Source: Muscardinus avellanarius
Lineage: Eukaryota; Chordata; Mammalia; Rodentia; Gliridae
DNA: 64,000 nt
Assembly (NCBI GenBank): GCA_963383645.1
Contig: OY726566.1
Coordinates: forward strand, 96,687,321 to 96,751,320
Reading direction: 5' to 3'
In this document: in pieces, positions 45,921 to 55,440 of the stretch
Numbering within the stretch: position 1 is the first letter of the stretch
Layout of the letters: the number at the start of each line of letters is the position of its first letter
Translations under genes and position numbers: made by a program
The notes under the pieces: model-generated
What the model was told of the DNA's origin: nothing
The model's input: the letters and a program-made list of their open reading frames with translations, nothing else
Database searches by the model: none

Positions 45921-47460
45921 AATACACCAAAGATATGATTTTTATTTCAGCCCCTGTAATGGAAAGCCAGCAAATGAAATGAGAGCTGAGGACAGCTTTA
46001 GGAGAGCCAAAATCCACATCTGCTATGACGATCTCATGGCAGCCTTTTTCCCCTGAGGTATGATGAACAAATTGTAATTATACAATCGCTTCTCAAAAGT
46101 CCAAACATAGTTCCTTGCACCTACCTGAGACTCTTTTTATGCTGAATGTTATTTCCTTCATCATTACCAAGTTTTAGAAACCCCTTTCATTTCCTTTCAC
46201 TGCCCGGGACTTAATAAGATGTTGTTGCAATGGAAAATGATTATTTTACTCTTTATTTCCATCCGATCACTTACTTCATGGCTTCTGCCTGTGCCAACCT
46301 TCTGCAAACAGCCTATTCTTTTTCTTTTCATTTTCTATTTCAGTCTCGTCCTTTAGATTTTTCAGAGTTGATCTCATCTTACAAACTCAGAATTCTGCAG
46401 CAAGATCTATTGGTAGCCAATTCCTATGCACTGAACTTGTCGATATACTTTTAGTAATATCATTTTTTTTTGGTTTCTGGCTCAAGGAAAAGAAGGTGGA
46501 GTGGGCAGGTGAGAAACTCACTGCTTCTTTTTCCATTAGAATGCTCAGAATAAGAAATTACTAATAACATAAACAGTGTTCACAGTAATTCATGCTAATG
46601 TCTCATTTAGCCAAATATTTTACCTCGGATTGTGCAACAAAAGGTGTCCATGTGGCTAAATGTTACTAAAGATGCTGTTTAAGGTAAAGAATATTCATTT
46701 TTCCTAACAAGCCAATCATGGCTCTCCTTTCAAGGAATTTTTAAAGACCTAATTATACCGATTCACATTTCTTTACTATTAAAGGGAAGCAAAATCTGAG
46801 AACCACAGGTTCTTGCTTATCAGGGGCTGTGTCATTCTAGAAGCCAGTAATCAGCAGCTCACTTTTTCTTCTTAACGAGACAAAAAAGTCCAATAAAAAT
46901 TTATCAGAATAGAAGGTAATATTGGGGGCTTTCATTTGCTATGTTCTATTTTATTTATATAAGTCCTTAAGTCAGTTTTTCAAAATATCTTCTTACTCTA
47001 TGTCAAATTATTCTGACTTTCAGAGATCACCCTGTCATTATACTTCATCTTTTAAAAGGTCTATGGTTTACTTCCATAGTTTAGGATCCTTCTACTCTAT
47101 TATGTTGTTAAGACAGTATAACATTCAAAAATTCAGTGAGAGGCTGACTAATAAGATTGCAATTGAACAGTGAGAAGAAATACTAGTGTCAAGAGTAGAA
47201 AGCTCTTTGAGTAGAGACTAATTTAATTAGTCATGTGCTCAAAAGTGAATGGTCCTTTGCCATGGCAACTTTTAATTTTTAATTCTATGAATGGCTGCAG
47301 TTACAGAGACTTGAGTAATGACAACCTGAGTAGATAGGTTACTACTTTTCAATTACCTCAATTTTATAGTAAACTTGATAAACTATTCCTTGAACTCTAA
47401 TTTTTAACCTTAAAGATGTATAAGAACAAACCGCGTGTCTGAAATAACTTTTAATAATTT
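45373..47460. other. Single-copy AT-rich DNA with (CA)n
   Basis: About 2 kb. A split (CA)n microsatellite lies at 45841-45919. No gene was recognised. Confidence 0.5.
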
Positions 47461-47463
47461 ATC

Positions 47464-47688
47464 TAGCTGGGCCCGGTGATACATGCCTATAATCCTTGTA
47501 TTTGAGAAATGGAGATAGGAGGATCACATGTTTAAGGCCACCTTAACAACATAAGAATATTCTCAGCAAGTTAGCAAGACCCTGTTTCAAAACCCAAAAA
47601 AATAAAAAAATAAAAATGGTGAGAGGTGTAGGTTGATGGTAGAGGTAGAGTGCCCCTGGGTTCAATAGCTAATATCACAATAAACTGT
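47464..47688 (+). mobile_element. B1-dID SINE, old
   Basis: A diverged head AGCTGGGCCCGGTGATACATGCC, core, linker and ID-like half ending GGGTTCAATAGCTAATATCAC. Confidence 0.8.
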
Positions 47689-47919
47689 TTATCTTGCCTC
47701 AAATCTGATGATTCTTCATCCTCCTGGTTAGATTGTGATCCTCCTGGCTGATCACATTGGCCTTCCTGGGCTTCAGAAACTCACAGACGGACCCCTCCTT
47801 TCCCAAGAGCTTAAAGTATCTCCATTAGAAGCCTACAATGCCTTTAAGTCATTGAATGATGGGATTTCTATCAAAGCAGAAAGAAGGAAGAAAGAAAGAT
47901 AGAAAGGAGGAAAAAAGGG

Positions 47920-49105
47920 AGAGGTAGATAAATCCAATCCAACCACCTTGAACTGTTGGAGAATCTACCCCCAAAAAAGACTGCTCCTGCCCCACATGCT
48001 CAGGAATTCTGGACAACATACTATGTAAAAACAATGCTCAGGATGAGGGCCAGGATGGTGGCAGCAGTGGCCAGTATCTGGGAGAGACAGGTAGATTCAT
48101 TCCAATCAACCCTGAACTGTTGAGGTAATCTCCCCAAAAGTAGACTGCACCTGCTCCACATGCTCAGGAACTCTGGACAACATATTATGTAAGAAAAATG
48201 TTTGGGTGCATCAGATGGAGCCCCACATAGTCGGGTCAGCCGGCGTCATGTGTCCCGGGAGCCAAGGGTGCTCCTGGCCGCTGTGATCCTCTGTGCAGTG
48301 CTGGGACTAGGTGCGCTCGGAGCAGCAGAACCTGCTCTCTGTGGTAAAGTTGTGGGCCTCTGCTCTTGGCAGGGAGATAAAACACATTGCTACTAAGTAC
48401 TTGGGCCCCCAACTCCTGCAAAAGACACATACTGTTTTCTTGTATTAAAAAATATGGAAGAGGGAGGAAGATGACTGCAGCTTCAGCTACAGTGGCGACC
48501 ACGGCCAGAGGGGTATAGGTTGGCAGCAGCTGAATAGGACACGCATCCCTCTGAGAAACCCTGGACAACAGATTATGATTTAATAGCTGATTGGGACAAC
48601 ACACAGAAACATTTCCAGTCATGACTTCCTATATGAAATATAGGAGAGAGAGTAAAAATGGCAGAATTAGAGGCAAGACGGCAGTGCGGTGCCTGCCACT
48701 GCAAGAAAAGTAATTTTTGGAGGGATACCCCAGAAGATTTCCAAAATTAGACTGCTCCTGCCACACATGCACAGGAATACTTAACAACAACATACTCTAG
48801 GAGAGACCAAGAAGGCGGCGGTGACCAGTATTCAGGAAAGCCAGACTCATCCAACCAAATCCATCTAGAATTTTTGAAGAAATCTTCCCAAAGTAGACTG
48901 TTCCTGCCCCAAATGCTCAGGAACTCTGGACAACATATTATGTAAAAAAAAGTTTTGCAGAGATGAAACAAGATGGCGGCAGCCAGTATTGGGGAGAGGC
49001 AGATAGATCCAATCCAATTAACCTTGAATATTTGAAGAAATCTCTCCCAAAGTAGACTGCTCCTGCTGCACATGTGCAGGAAATCTGAACAACATACTCT
49101 GTAAG
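47920..49105 (+). repeat. Monomer array, about 160-bp units
   Basis: Recurring block order: an AAGATGGCGGC-like word, CAGTATT..GGAGAG, ATCCAAT, TTGAAGAAATCT, GTAGACTGCTCCTGC, then GGAACTCTGGACAACATA. AGACTGCTCCTGC-type words sit near 47979, 48139, 48749, 48891 and 49051, so spacing is about 142-160 bp on either side of a different module at 48200-48460. That module (GTCCCGGGAGCC; ACACATACTGTTTTCTTGTATTAAAAAATATGG) has its counterpart at 62985-63205 on minus. Confidence 0.8.
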
Positions 49106-49385
49106 TGTTAGGTTGAAAATAGAGTTAGGGAGTTTTGGAGGGAGGTAAAAACACCAACTGGGTTATCGGAGACCGCTGCTTTATTCAGACCCGGCCCCTC
49201 TGGAGAGTCAGCCAGCCATGGGTAAACTGACCAATGGGCCACACATCTGGAGAGTTGCACATAGTCCTGATTGGCTGGTTGGGTCACGTGGTGGATCGGA
49301 GGCACCGATGTTTTATAGGCGTGCTGATTCTCTCACAACATCTGTAGTCTCACGATGTTTGGCGTCTCGAGACACCTGGAGTCTC
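49106..49385 (-). mobile_element. ERV 3' LTR (shared part)
   Basis: It matches 53196-53474 over the whole length with about 10% differences by eye. On the minus strand it has a TATAAAA box (plus 49311-49317), an AATAAA signal (plus TTTATT near 49180-49185) and a terminal ...CAACCTAACA. The U3 side may continue beyond 49385, where the partner is interrupted. Confidence 0.88.
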
Positions 49386-49663
49386 GCGATATCTCCACTT
49401 CTGGCTTCCGGGGTTCTGCCTCCTGTTCCCGCTAGGAGATCACTTGAGAGAGGGACCCAACTTACCATCCCGGCCTTTTGGTGATAATGGGCAGAGTCTT
49501 AAACTACTTCCTGCTGTCAGGGAGCATCACAGTGGGGGCTTTTGGCCAGGAGAGGTTGGGTCCTCCAGACTTGGGCAGGTGAGAGTATGGCTGCAGCAGG
49601 AGTCGGAGGTTATCCTGGACAGCTTTGTAATGTGAATTTGAGCAGACTTTAACGGATAAGGAG

Positions 49664-49996
49664 CTATTGAAAGAAAAGGAAAATCATGAGAGTGAGTCCT
49701 GGGAAAGGCAGGAGCCCATCAGTTAATGGCCCTTGCCCAGAAGGGAAGGAGCTCAGCAGCTGCTGGCCCTTGCTGCTGGCCCTTGGAGCCCTTCGAAATA
49801 TGAGGTAGTTTGTCACTGGATTTATTAATATGATAGCAGTATTTTTCCTGAGAAAGACGTACAACCACCCTTTTAGCAATGAGTGGGTTTGGGTCAGTCT
49901 GGTCAAATGAAAACATGCTATTGGGTCAGGAGCATCAGTGACAGATTTTAGAGGTTTAATACTTATGGCGGTTTGGCATCTGAAGAGGGAGAGCAC
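49664..49996 (-). pseudogene. ERV env transmembrane-subunit remnant
   Basis: Two overlapping minus frames (49664-49996 and 49719-49916) each contain half of a short region resembling the class I ERV transmembrane subunit around its cysteine motif. A frameshift divides it and the expected cysteine arrangement is not intact. Only about 150 bp separate it from the integrase end, so the surface subunit is essentially deleted. No functional protein can be read. Confidence 0.5.
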
Positions 49997-50147
49997 CGTA
50001 GTATGTAAACAAGTGGACCTGCTAAAATAAAAACATCAAAGAGAATTATGCTGAGAAAAAATGAATCTTAGTAGACCCTAACACTATGCAAGAGAATTTG
50101 TCATGGGACTGTTGTAACGGAGCCCTTTTGAGCTGAGTAAGATGATG

Positions 50148-50910
50148 TCAGTTGGGGTCCCCCAGCAGTTTGGCTGTGGTAGGTGTGGTGAGGAACACTG
50201 TGAAGGGCCCAGGCCACTGTGGTTGCAGATGTTTTGGTTGAAGCGACTTGTGGAGGACTTGATCCCCTGGCTTAAGGGCCTTGACTGCAGGATGTGGAGC
50301 TGGTTCTTCAGTCCTGGGTTGGGGAAGATACCAGTCTGCATGTTCCCTAAGAAGGTGTCTGAGAAAAGACAAGTAAGAAAGATAAGAAGACAAAGGAGGG
50401 GGGTCCGAAGGGAGAGCGTGATTAAGCAGGAAAGAGTGACTGTACAGCAATTCAAAGGGGCTCATAAAGGTGGGGCTTTGAGGGGTGGCCCTCATACAGG
50501 GAAGGGGCTAGTGGCAGGAGTTCAGACCATGATACTCGCAGCTCTAGAGAGAGTTTTGTTAGGTGGTTCTTAAGGATCCCATTCATTTTTTCTACCTTTC
50601 CTGATGACTGCAATTGACATGGGATGTGAAGCTTCTATGAAATGTCAAGAGCTTGTGCCACCTGTTGAGTAACCTTAGAAATAAAAGCTGTTCCGTTATT
50701 AGACTGTAAGGAATCAGGGAGTCCAAACCGAGGGATGATGTCCGAGCATAGAACATTGGCCACCATGTTGGCTGTCTCATCCTTTGAGGGGAAGCCTCTA
50801 CCCAACCTGTTAGGGCATCAACTATGGTAAGAAGATATTTAAGTTTTTGTGAGGCGGCATATGGGTGAAGTCAATTTGCCGGTCTTGTCCTGGCAAGTGT
50901 CCTTTCATTT
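50148..50910 (-). pseudogene. ERV pol integrase, core and C-terminal domain, broken
   Basis: On the minus strand, scattered frames give a gammaretrovirus-like integrase in order. There is an IDFTHM word near 50880, then a region ending in SNNGT at 50684-50713, where the family has an acidic catalytic residue and this copy reads Asn. A GKVEKM word follows near 50600, and the C-terminal domain (frame 50148-50495, with SPFELLY and PGDQVL words) is still open. Stops and frameshifts break the core. This identifies a class I ERV related to the HERV-H/HERV-F group of gammaretrovirus-like elements. Confidence 0.85.
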
Positions 50911-51407
50911 GGTGGGTAGAAAAAGAGGGGGCGAAGGCCTCCTTGAGGAAGCATAGCAGTGCAAGTAGAACAGGGGGCACTGACTTTACTAATCAGGTGC
51001 TGCAGGAGAGGAAAATAAAACAAGGGGCTTAGGAAATGCTTCAGCACCATAGGTCCCACGTAAAGGTAATTGTGTATTAGGCTAATGGCCTTTTTGGCCT
51101 GAGCTTCAGGCAGAGCAATCTTATCCTGTAAAAGAGGGCCTGTAGTGCGTGGACAGGAGAGCTTGCTGTCAATCCCCTGTGCTAAGATTGGAAAAGGAAA
51201 AACTAGAACCTGAAAGGATGGAGGGACTGAGCAGGCAACCAAAAAGGAGACTGGCTTACTGCTACCTGGAGAGTTACTTTGGTCTGGCAAGGAGGATGAA
51301 GGTTGAGGGATCCAGGAGCCATCAGTCTTCTGCCAGGCTGAGTAGGGCCAGTGGCGGGTCCTTGTCTGGAAAAGTAGTCCTCCTGTGTTGAGGCACCTGG
51401 GGCTCAC
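50911..51407 (-). pseudogene. ERV pol, integrase N-terminal zinc region and upstream remnant
   Basis: The open minus frame 50871-51407 ends in an integrase zinc-binding region. The Cys pair is present as CSTC, but the second His position reads Tyr (IHNYLYVG). The N-terminal 90 residues or so are not recognisable as reverse transcriptase or RNase H, so most of pol is missing upstream. Confidence 0.7.
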
Positions 51408-53172
51408 CGCTTTTCCAAGGGCACTGTTCCAGTGACCCTCCTGGCCACACTCCGGCTTGGTCTGATTGGTGGGCGTGGCCTTGGGGCACTTGAGGCAGGT
51501 TCCTGGAGGTAGTCATCTTTTCTGTCCTCCACCCCTACGTGGTGCTCCAGAGGGCTGAGCCGCCACCACCAGCCACAGGGCAGTCGGAGTGCACACTCCA
51601 TCTCTGCCTGTTCCTCTCTGGAATTAAAACTTTAAATGCCATGTTAACCAAATCTTGGATAGGGGTTTAAGGACCATCCTCAGCCTTTCTTAATTTTTTT
51701 GAAAAGCCTCCTGAGTTGGTTCCTTAAGGGAGGATGGCAGAGGGAACAGAGCGGGTTAGAGTGGGAGGCTGCCCTGGGATAGGATGGTGACCGGGGCGGT
51801 GAGGAGAGAACCAATGGATCAGGATCTTCAGAAAGTGGTGCCTACAAGACAGCCAGGTCAGATGCTGGCATCCACGTGTCACCACAAAATGTGGACTGTG
51901 CCTGTGACTCAGCAAAATTGCAGGCCAAGATGGCGACTGTGTAATGTCACAAGGTCGCGACCAACATGGTGACTGTGACGTCACCAGGCAGCAACTACAC
52001 GCCATCACAAAATGGCAGCTGGTGGGAAAATGGCAGCTGATGAGAGAGAGCATTTGGAGGGATGGTAATGCAGAAAAAAAAACCCTGGACATAAAGACTT
52101 AGGACCCACTTACCAGACCACTTACAAAAATTGTTAACCATTCTTGGGTCACCACAACCCATTACCCAACTGGTATCAAGGCCAAACAGACATTCAGGGC
52201 ATAAGTCCTCTGCTAGTTTAAAGGTTCGACTTCCCATAATTGGTTTGCAGGTGAAAATGATGAACAGGATATAGGTGTTCCCGTTTTCCTGATCAATTGT
52301 TTGGAAACAGGACTTAAGAGATTGGGAAAGATGTCTCAGTCCCTTCTCAAAAACCAGAGGATGACCTGGTCATCCAGAGGGTGGTCCCAGTGGACTGGGG
52401 GACAGTGAGTCACCAAGCGCTTGGATTTCGGGGTCCCAATGGACCGGAAGACCCAAGTCCTTAACCCGCTAACCAAGGGAAGCGGAGGGAGCTTACCAGA
52501 GTGAAGTGATGCTGGCCAGCGCTGGCTGCAGCAGAAGCGCTGAGAAGCTGCTGGGGGCACGGTGGAGCCAGGGTGCACAGAGCCTGTGCCTGGTGTGGGC
52601 AGCACTGGCGGCTGGCATGGGCAGAATCACACGGTGGCACCAGGCACGTAGCAGATGCTGAGGCCGGGCCATCGAACGCACCACATGTGAGCCTGGCTCC
52701 GTGTAGGCGGAACAGAGCAGTGGCAGCATGTGAAGCTATGCCTGCAAGTCAAGCCTGACATAGGTGACTGTAGCAGACACCGAGGCTGGCCTGTGTGCCA
52801 GAGGTTCTGGCTGTGACCAGAGCCGAGCCAGAACAGTGGTTGTGGGAAGTCCAAATGGCGGGTAGAGGTCCTGGCCTGCACAAGCAATCAGCAGGTTAAG
52901 CAGATGCCAGTGGCTGCAGGACGTGCACCCCAGTGAGCCTGGCTCAGGCCGGGTGCAACTGGTGGCTGGCAGAGCCTGCAGTGGCCGCATAGAGACTGCA
53001 AGCGGTGGCAGGATTGGAGCCTGCACGCCATGCAGTGGCAGCGGCACAGGTGGCAGCGGCAGGCTGAGCCATGCCTGTAAGCCAAACACCAGAACCTCTT
53101 GGTTGAGCTGCTGGCAGGTTGGAGAGTCCGGGGCTCAAAAAGAGAGGAATAAAAGTGGGGGAACCCCAAAAC
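51408..53172 (-). mobile_element. ERV leader/gag-side internal region, unrecognised
   Basis: It lies between the 5' LTR/PBS and the pol remnant. It has a candidate donor (minus TCTG|GTAAGTGGG near 52110-52120), a cluster of short diverged repeats with ATGGCG/TGACGTCA words at 51885-52040, and a GC-rich irregular repeat stretch at 52500-53090. No gag domain could be identified. Confidence 0.55.
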
Positions 53173-53174
53173 TC

Positions 53175-53192
53175 CTCCGGGTTCTGGCACCA
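53175..53192 (-). other. ERV primer-binding site
   Basis: Three bases inside the 5' LTR, the minus strand reads TGGTGCCAGAACCCGGAG. The TGG start and position are those of a retroviral PBS. The best match I know is tRNA-Phe (about 14 of 18 positions), so assignment is tentative. Confidence 0.65.
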
Positions 53193-53195
53193 GAA

Positions 53196-53474
53196 TGTTA
53201 GGTTGAAAATAGAGTTAGGGAGTTTAGGAGGAGGTAAAAACACCAACCGGGTTATCAGAGACCGCTGCTTTATTCGGACCCGGCCCCTCCGGAGATTCAG
53301 CCGGCCATGGGGGAAGGGACCAATGGGCCACACATCTGGAGAGTTGTGCATAGTCCTGATCTGCCAGCTGAGTCATGTGGTGGATCAGAGGCACCGATGT
53401 TTTATAGGCATGCCGATTCTCTCACGACATCTGTAGTCTTGCGATGTTTGGAGTCTCGAGGCACCTGGAGTCTC
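53196..53474 (-). mobile_element. ERV 5' LTR, U3-truncated
   Basis: It has the same TATA and AATAAA signals as the 3' LTR. Similarity stops abruptly at ...GGAGTCTC (53474), where a TATG-rich microsatellite begins. The outer U3 end and the target-site duplication therefore cannot be seen. Confidence 0.87.
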
Positions 53475-53533
53475 TTATATGTGTGTGTATATATGTGTGT
53501 GTATATATATGTATGTGTAATGTACATGTATGC

Positions 53534-53600
<67 letters not shown>
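53475..53600. repeat. (TATATG)n/(GTAT)n microsatellite
   Basis: Mixed GT/TA words become a regular TATATG hexamer array (about 12 units, 53528-53600). It sits exactly at the broken LTR edge. Confidence 0.96.
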
Positions 53601-53601
<1 letters not shown>

Positions 53602-53929
53602 GGAGGAAAAAATGGGAACCTCTATAAACGTCCTGCCCACAGTGACAGAGACTGGAGCCCACCATGCGGTGAGGCTGGGTCTGGAGCCAGCGAGGCCGGG
53701 CCCAGAGCCTGTTGTGTGGCAGGCCTGGAACTAGGGCCTGCTCCACAGCAAAGGGCCAGTGGGTTTCTTCAGCTGTGTGTCCAGGAAGCACTAGAAGCTG
53801 CCGCTGCCTCACCTCATCTCTCAGCAGACTTCCAGATCCAAGTGACCTCTATTAAAAAAATTGGTTGTGAGTGGATCATCCTGTCAAAGTTACTCACCTT
53901 CTGGCTTTCAGGTTTTCAGTGAGTGGGAA

Positions 53930-54617
53930 TAAGTGTGGAGAAATAGAAGATCTAATACACTGTTGGTGGGATTGCAAGTTGGTGCAACCACTTTGGAGAA
54001 CAGTATAGAAGGTCCTCAGAAGGAGGAAAACGAACTTACCATATGATCCCGCAATACCAGCTCTGGTATGTACCCAAAAGAATGAAAACTAAAATACCAA
54101 ACTAATGCATGAACAACCATGTTCATAGCTGCACAGTTCACCATTGCCAAACTGTGGAACCAGCCAAGATGTCCTTCAACAAGTGAGTAGATTTCAAAAC
54201 TATGGGATATGTACACAATGGAATTTTGCCCAGCTATAAGGGAGAACAAAATTATGGCATTTACAGTGAAATGTCGCAAAAAAATAAGAAATCAGATGTT
54301 TTTCTTAATTTGCAATATATTAGGAAGAAATGGGTGTAACAGGAGGAATCTAGATGAAAAAGGGACCCTATAGAGGAGCAATTAGGGTGACATATCTAAG
54401 GCGATAAGAGGGAGGATAAGGGAAACTGTTTAAAGCACATGATGTACTTAAACTTATCAAAGTCAATCAGGAAGCCAAGCCTGGGTAGGAGGGAGGGGGA
54501 GGGGAGGGGGTAGAGATTGGGTAGGGGCTGATTGGGTGATGTATGAATGTATATTTCCACAAGTTTTTTATCCCATTGAGATGTATGACTACAATGCACC
54601 AATAAAATTTTATTTTT
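53930..54617 (+). mobile_element. L1 end of ORF2 and 3' UTR
   Basis: It starts at GTGTGGAGAAATAGAAG and runs through CACTGTTGGTGGGATTGC, CAGCCAAGATGTCCTTCAAC and the 3' UTR with a strong G-run tract (54487-54512) to CACCAATAAAATTTTA. It is co-linear with 43990-44250 and, reversed, with 57500-58200. Confidence 0.92.
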
Positions 54618-54734
54618 AAAGGAGGAGAAAGAGGCAGGGAGAAAGACAAAGAGACTGAAAAAGAGAGAGAACTAACTGAAGTCTAAAGGTCAGAAAAGCC
54701 TGAGACTGAAGTTCACTGAGTTTTTGAGAATTCA

Positions 54735-54965
54735 AGCAGCAGAGTGTGTGGTGCACACTTGTAATCGCAGTACTCGGGAGGCTGAGACAGGAGGATCACA
54801 GGTTCATGGCCAGCCTCAGCTATTTAACGAGGATGTTCACAACTTAGCAAGACTCCTAAAAACTAGGACTGAGGATATAGCTCAGGCAAAGAATGTCCCT
54901 CGGTTCAATCCCTAGTGATACTACTGAAAAAGAACAAAAAAAAAAAAAAAAGAGAGAGAGAGAGA
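54735..54965 (+). mobile_element. B1-dID SINE, old
   Basis: A diverged head, the GGGAGGCTGAGACAGGAGGATC core, an ID-like half and an A16 plus (GA)n tail. Confidence 0.85.
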
Positions 54966-55231
54966 GAATTGAAGCAAAGCCCTCTAATTAGAGATGAATG
55001 AAAATGAAATATTCTCTTTTAATGACCAACTACCAACATAACTGCTACTTGGATAAGGAGAGTAAATAAATATCCTATTAATAGTGTCAGTCCTTCATTT
55101 TACGCTTATCTCAAAGATCTGATTATCAGCATATATTGTGCATATAACCAAGCATCTGACACTTTTGTATTTACATTGCTAGAAAAATATAATAATGATA
55201 GCAAATTAATGAATATTAACTTAACATTTTA

Positions 55232-55424
55232 TTTTATTTTTTTATTTTTGGTGGTACTGGGGTTCCTGGAAGCCCTTCTACCTCCGGGCTACACTCCCAG
55301 ACCTATTTTATATTTTTGAAACAGGGTCTCTTACGCCAGCGCGGCTGGCTTCGAACCTGCGCGATCCTCCTGTCTCCGCCTCCCAAGCGCGGGGATTACA
55401 AGCGTGCGCCACCACGCCCAGCGT
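55232..55424 (-). mobile_element. B1-dID SINE, young contracted subfamily
   Basis: Minus-strand copy with TTCCTGGAAGCCC in the ID-like half and GCCAGCGCGGCTGGC in the centre. The flanks TTAACTTAACATTTTA (55216-55231) and TTAACTTAATATTTTA (55425-55440) are a 16-bp target-site duplication with one mismatch. Confidence 0.95.
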
Positions 55425-55440
55425 TTAACTTAATATTTTA

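Larger units (their letters stand above)
47903..54626 (+). mobile_element. L1-related composite, split by an ERV
   Basis: I read this as one plus-strand insertion: 5' monomers at 47920-49105, a short GC-rich repeat remnant at about 53640-53770, then the end of L1 ORF2 and 3' UTR at about 53930-54617. A minus-strand ERV interrupts it. The outer flanks share AAAGGAGGA (47903-47911 and 54618-54626), a weak, purine-rich candidate target-site duplication placed exactly where the first partial monomer starts and after the L1 A-rich end. The joining of the parts is inference. Confidence 0.55.

Noticed and set aside
48202..48396. 64-residue frame with a hydrophobic stretch resembling a signal peptide
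   Set aside because: It lies inside the repeat module shared with 62.98-63.2 kb and has no continuation.
52944..53351. 135-residue minus frame
   Set aside because: It crosses the ERV LTR, the PBS and GC-rich repeats, so it cannot be a natural protein.
49106..53474. ERV as a possibly active provirus
   Set aside because: Most of gag and pol and the env surface region are missing, and stops and frameshifts break what remains.
53402..53922. Overlapping open frames of 96-136 residues
   Set aside because: They run through the TATATG array and LTR edge.
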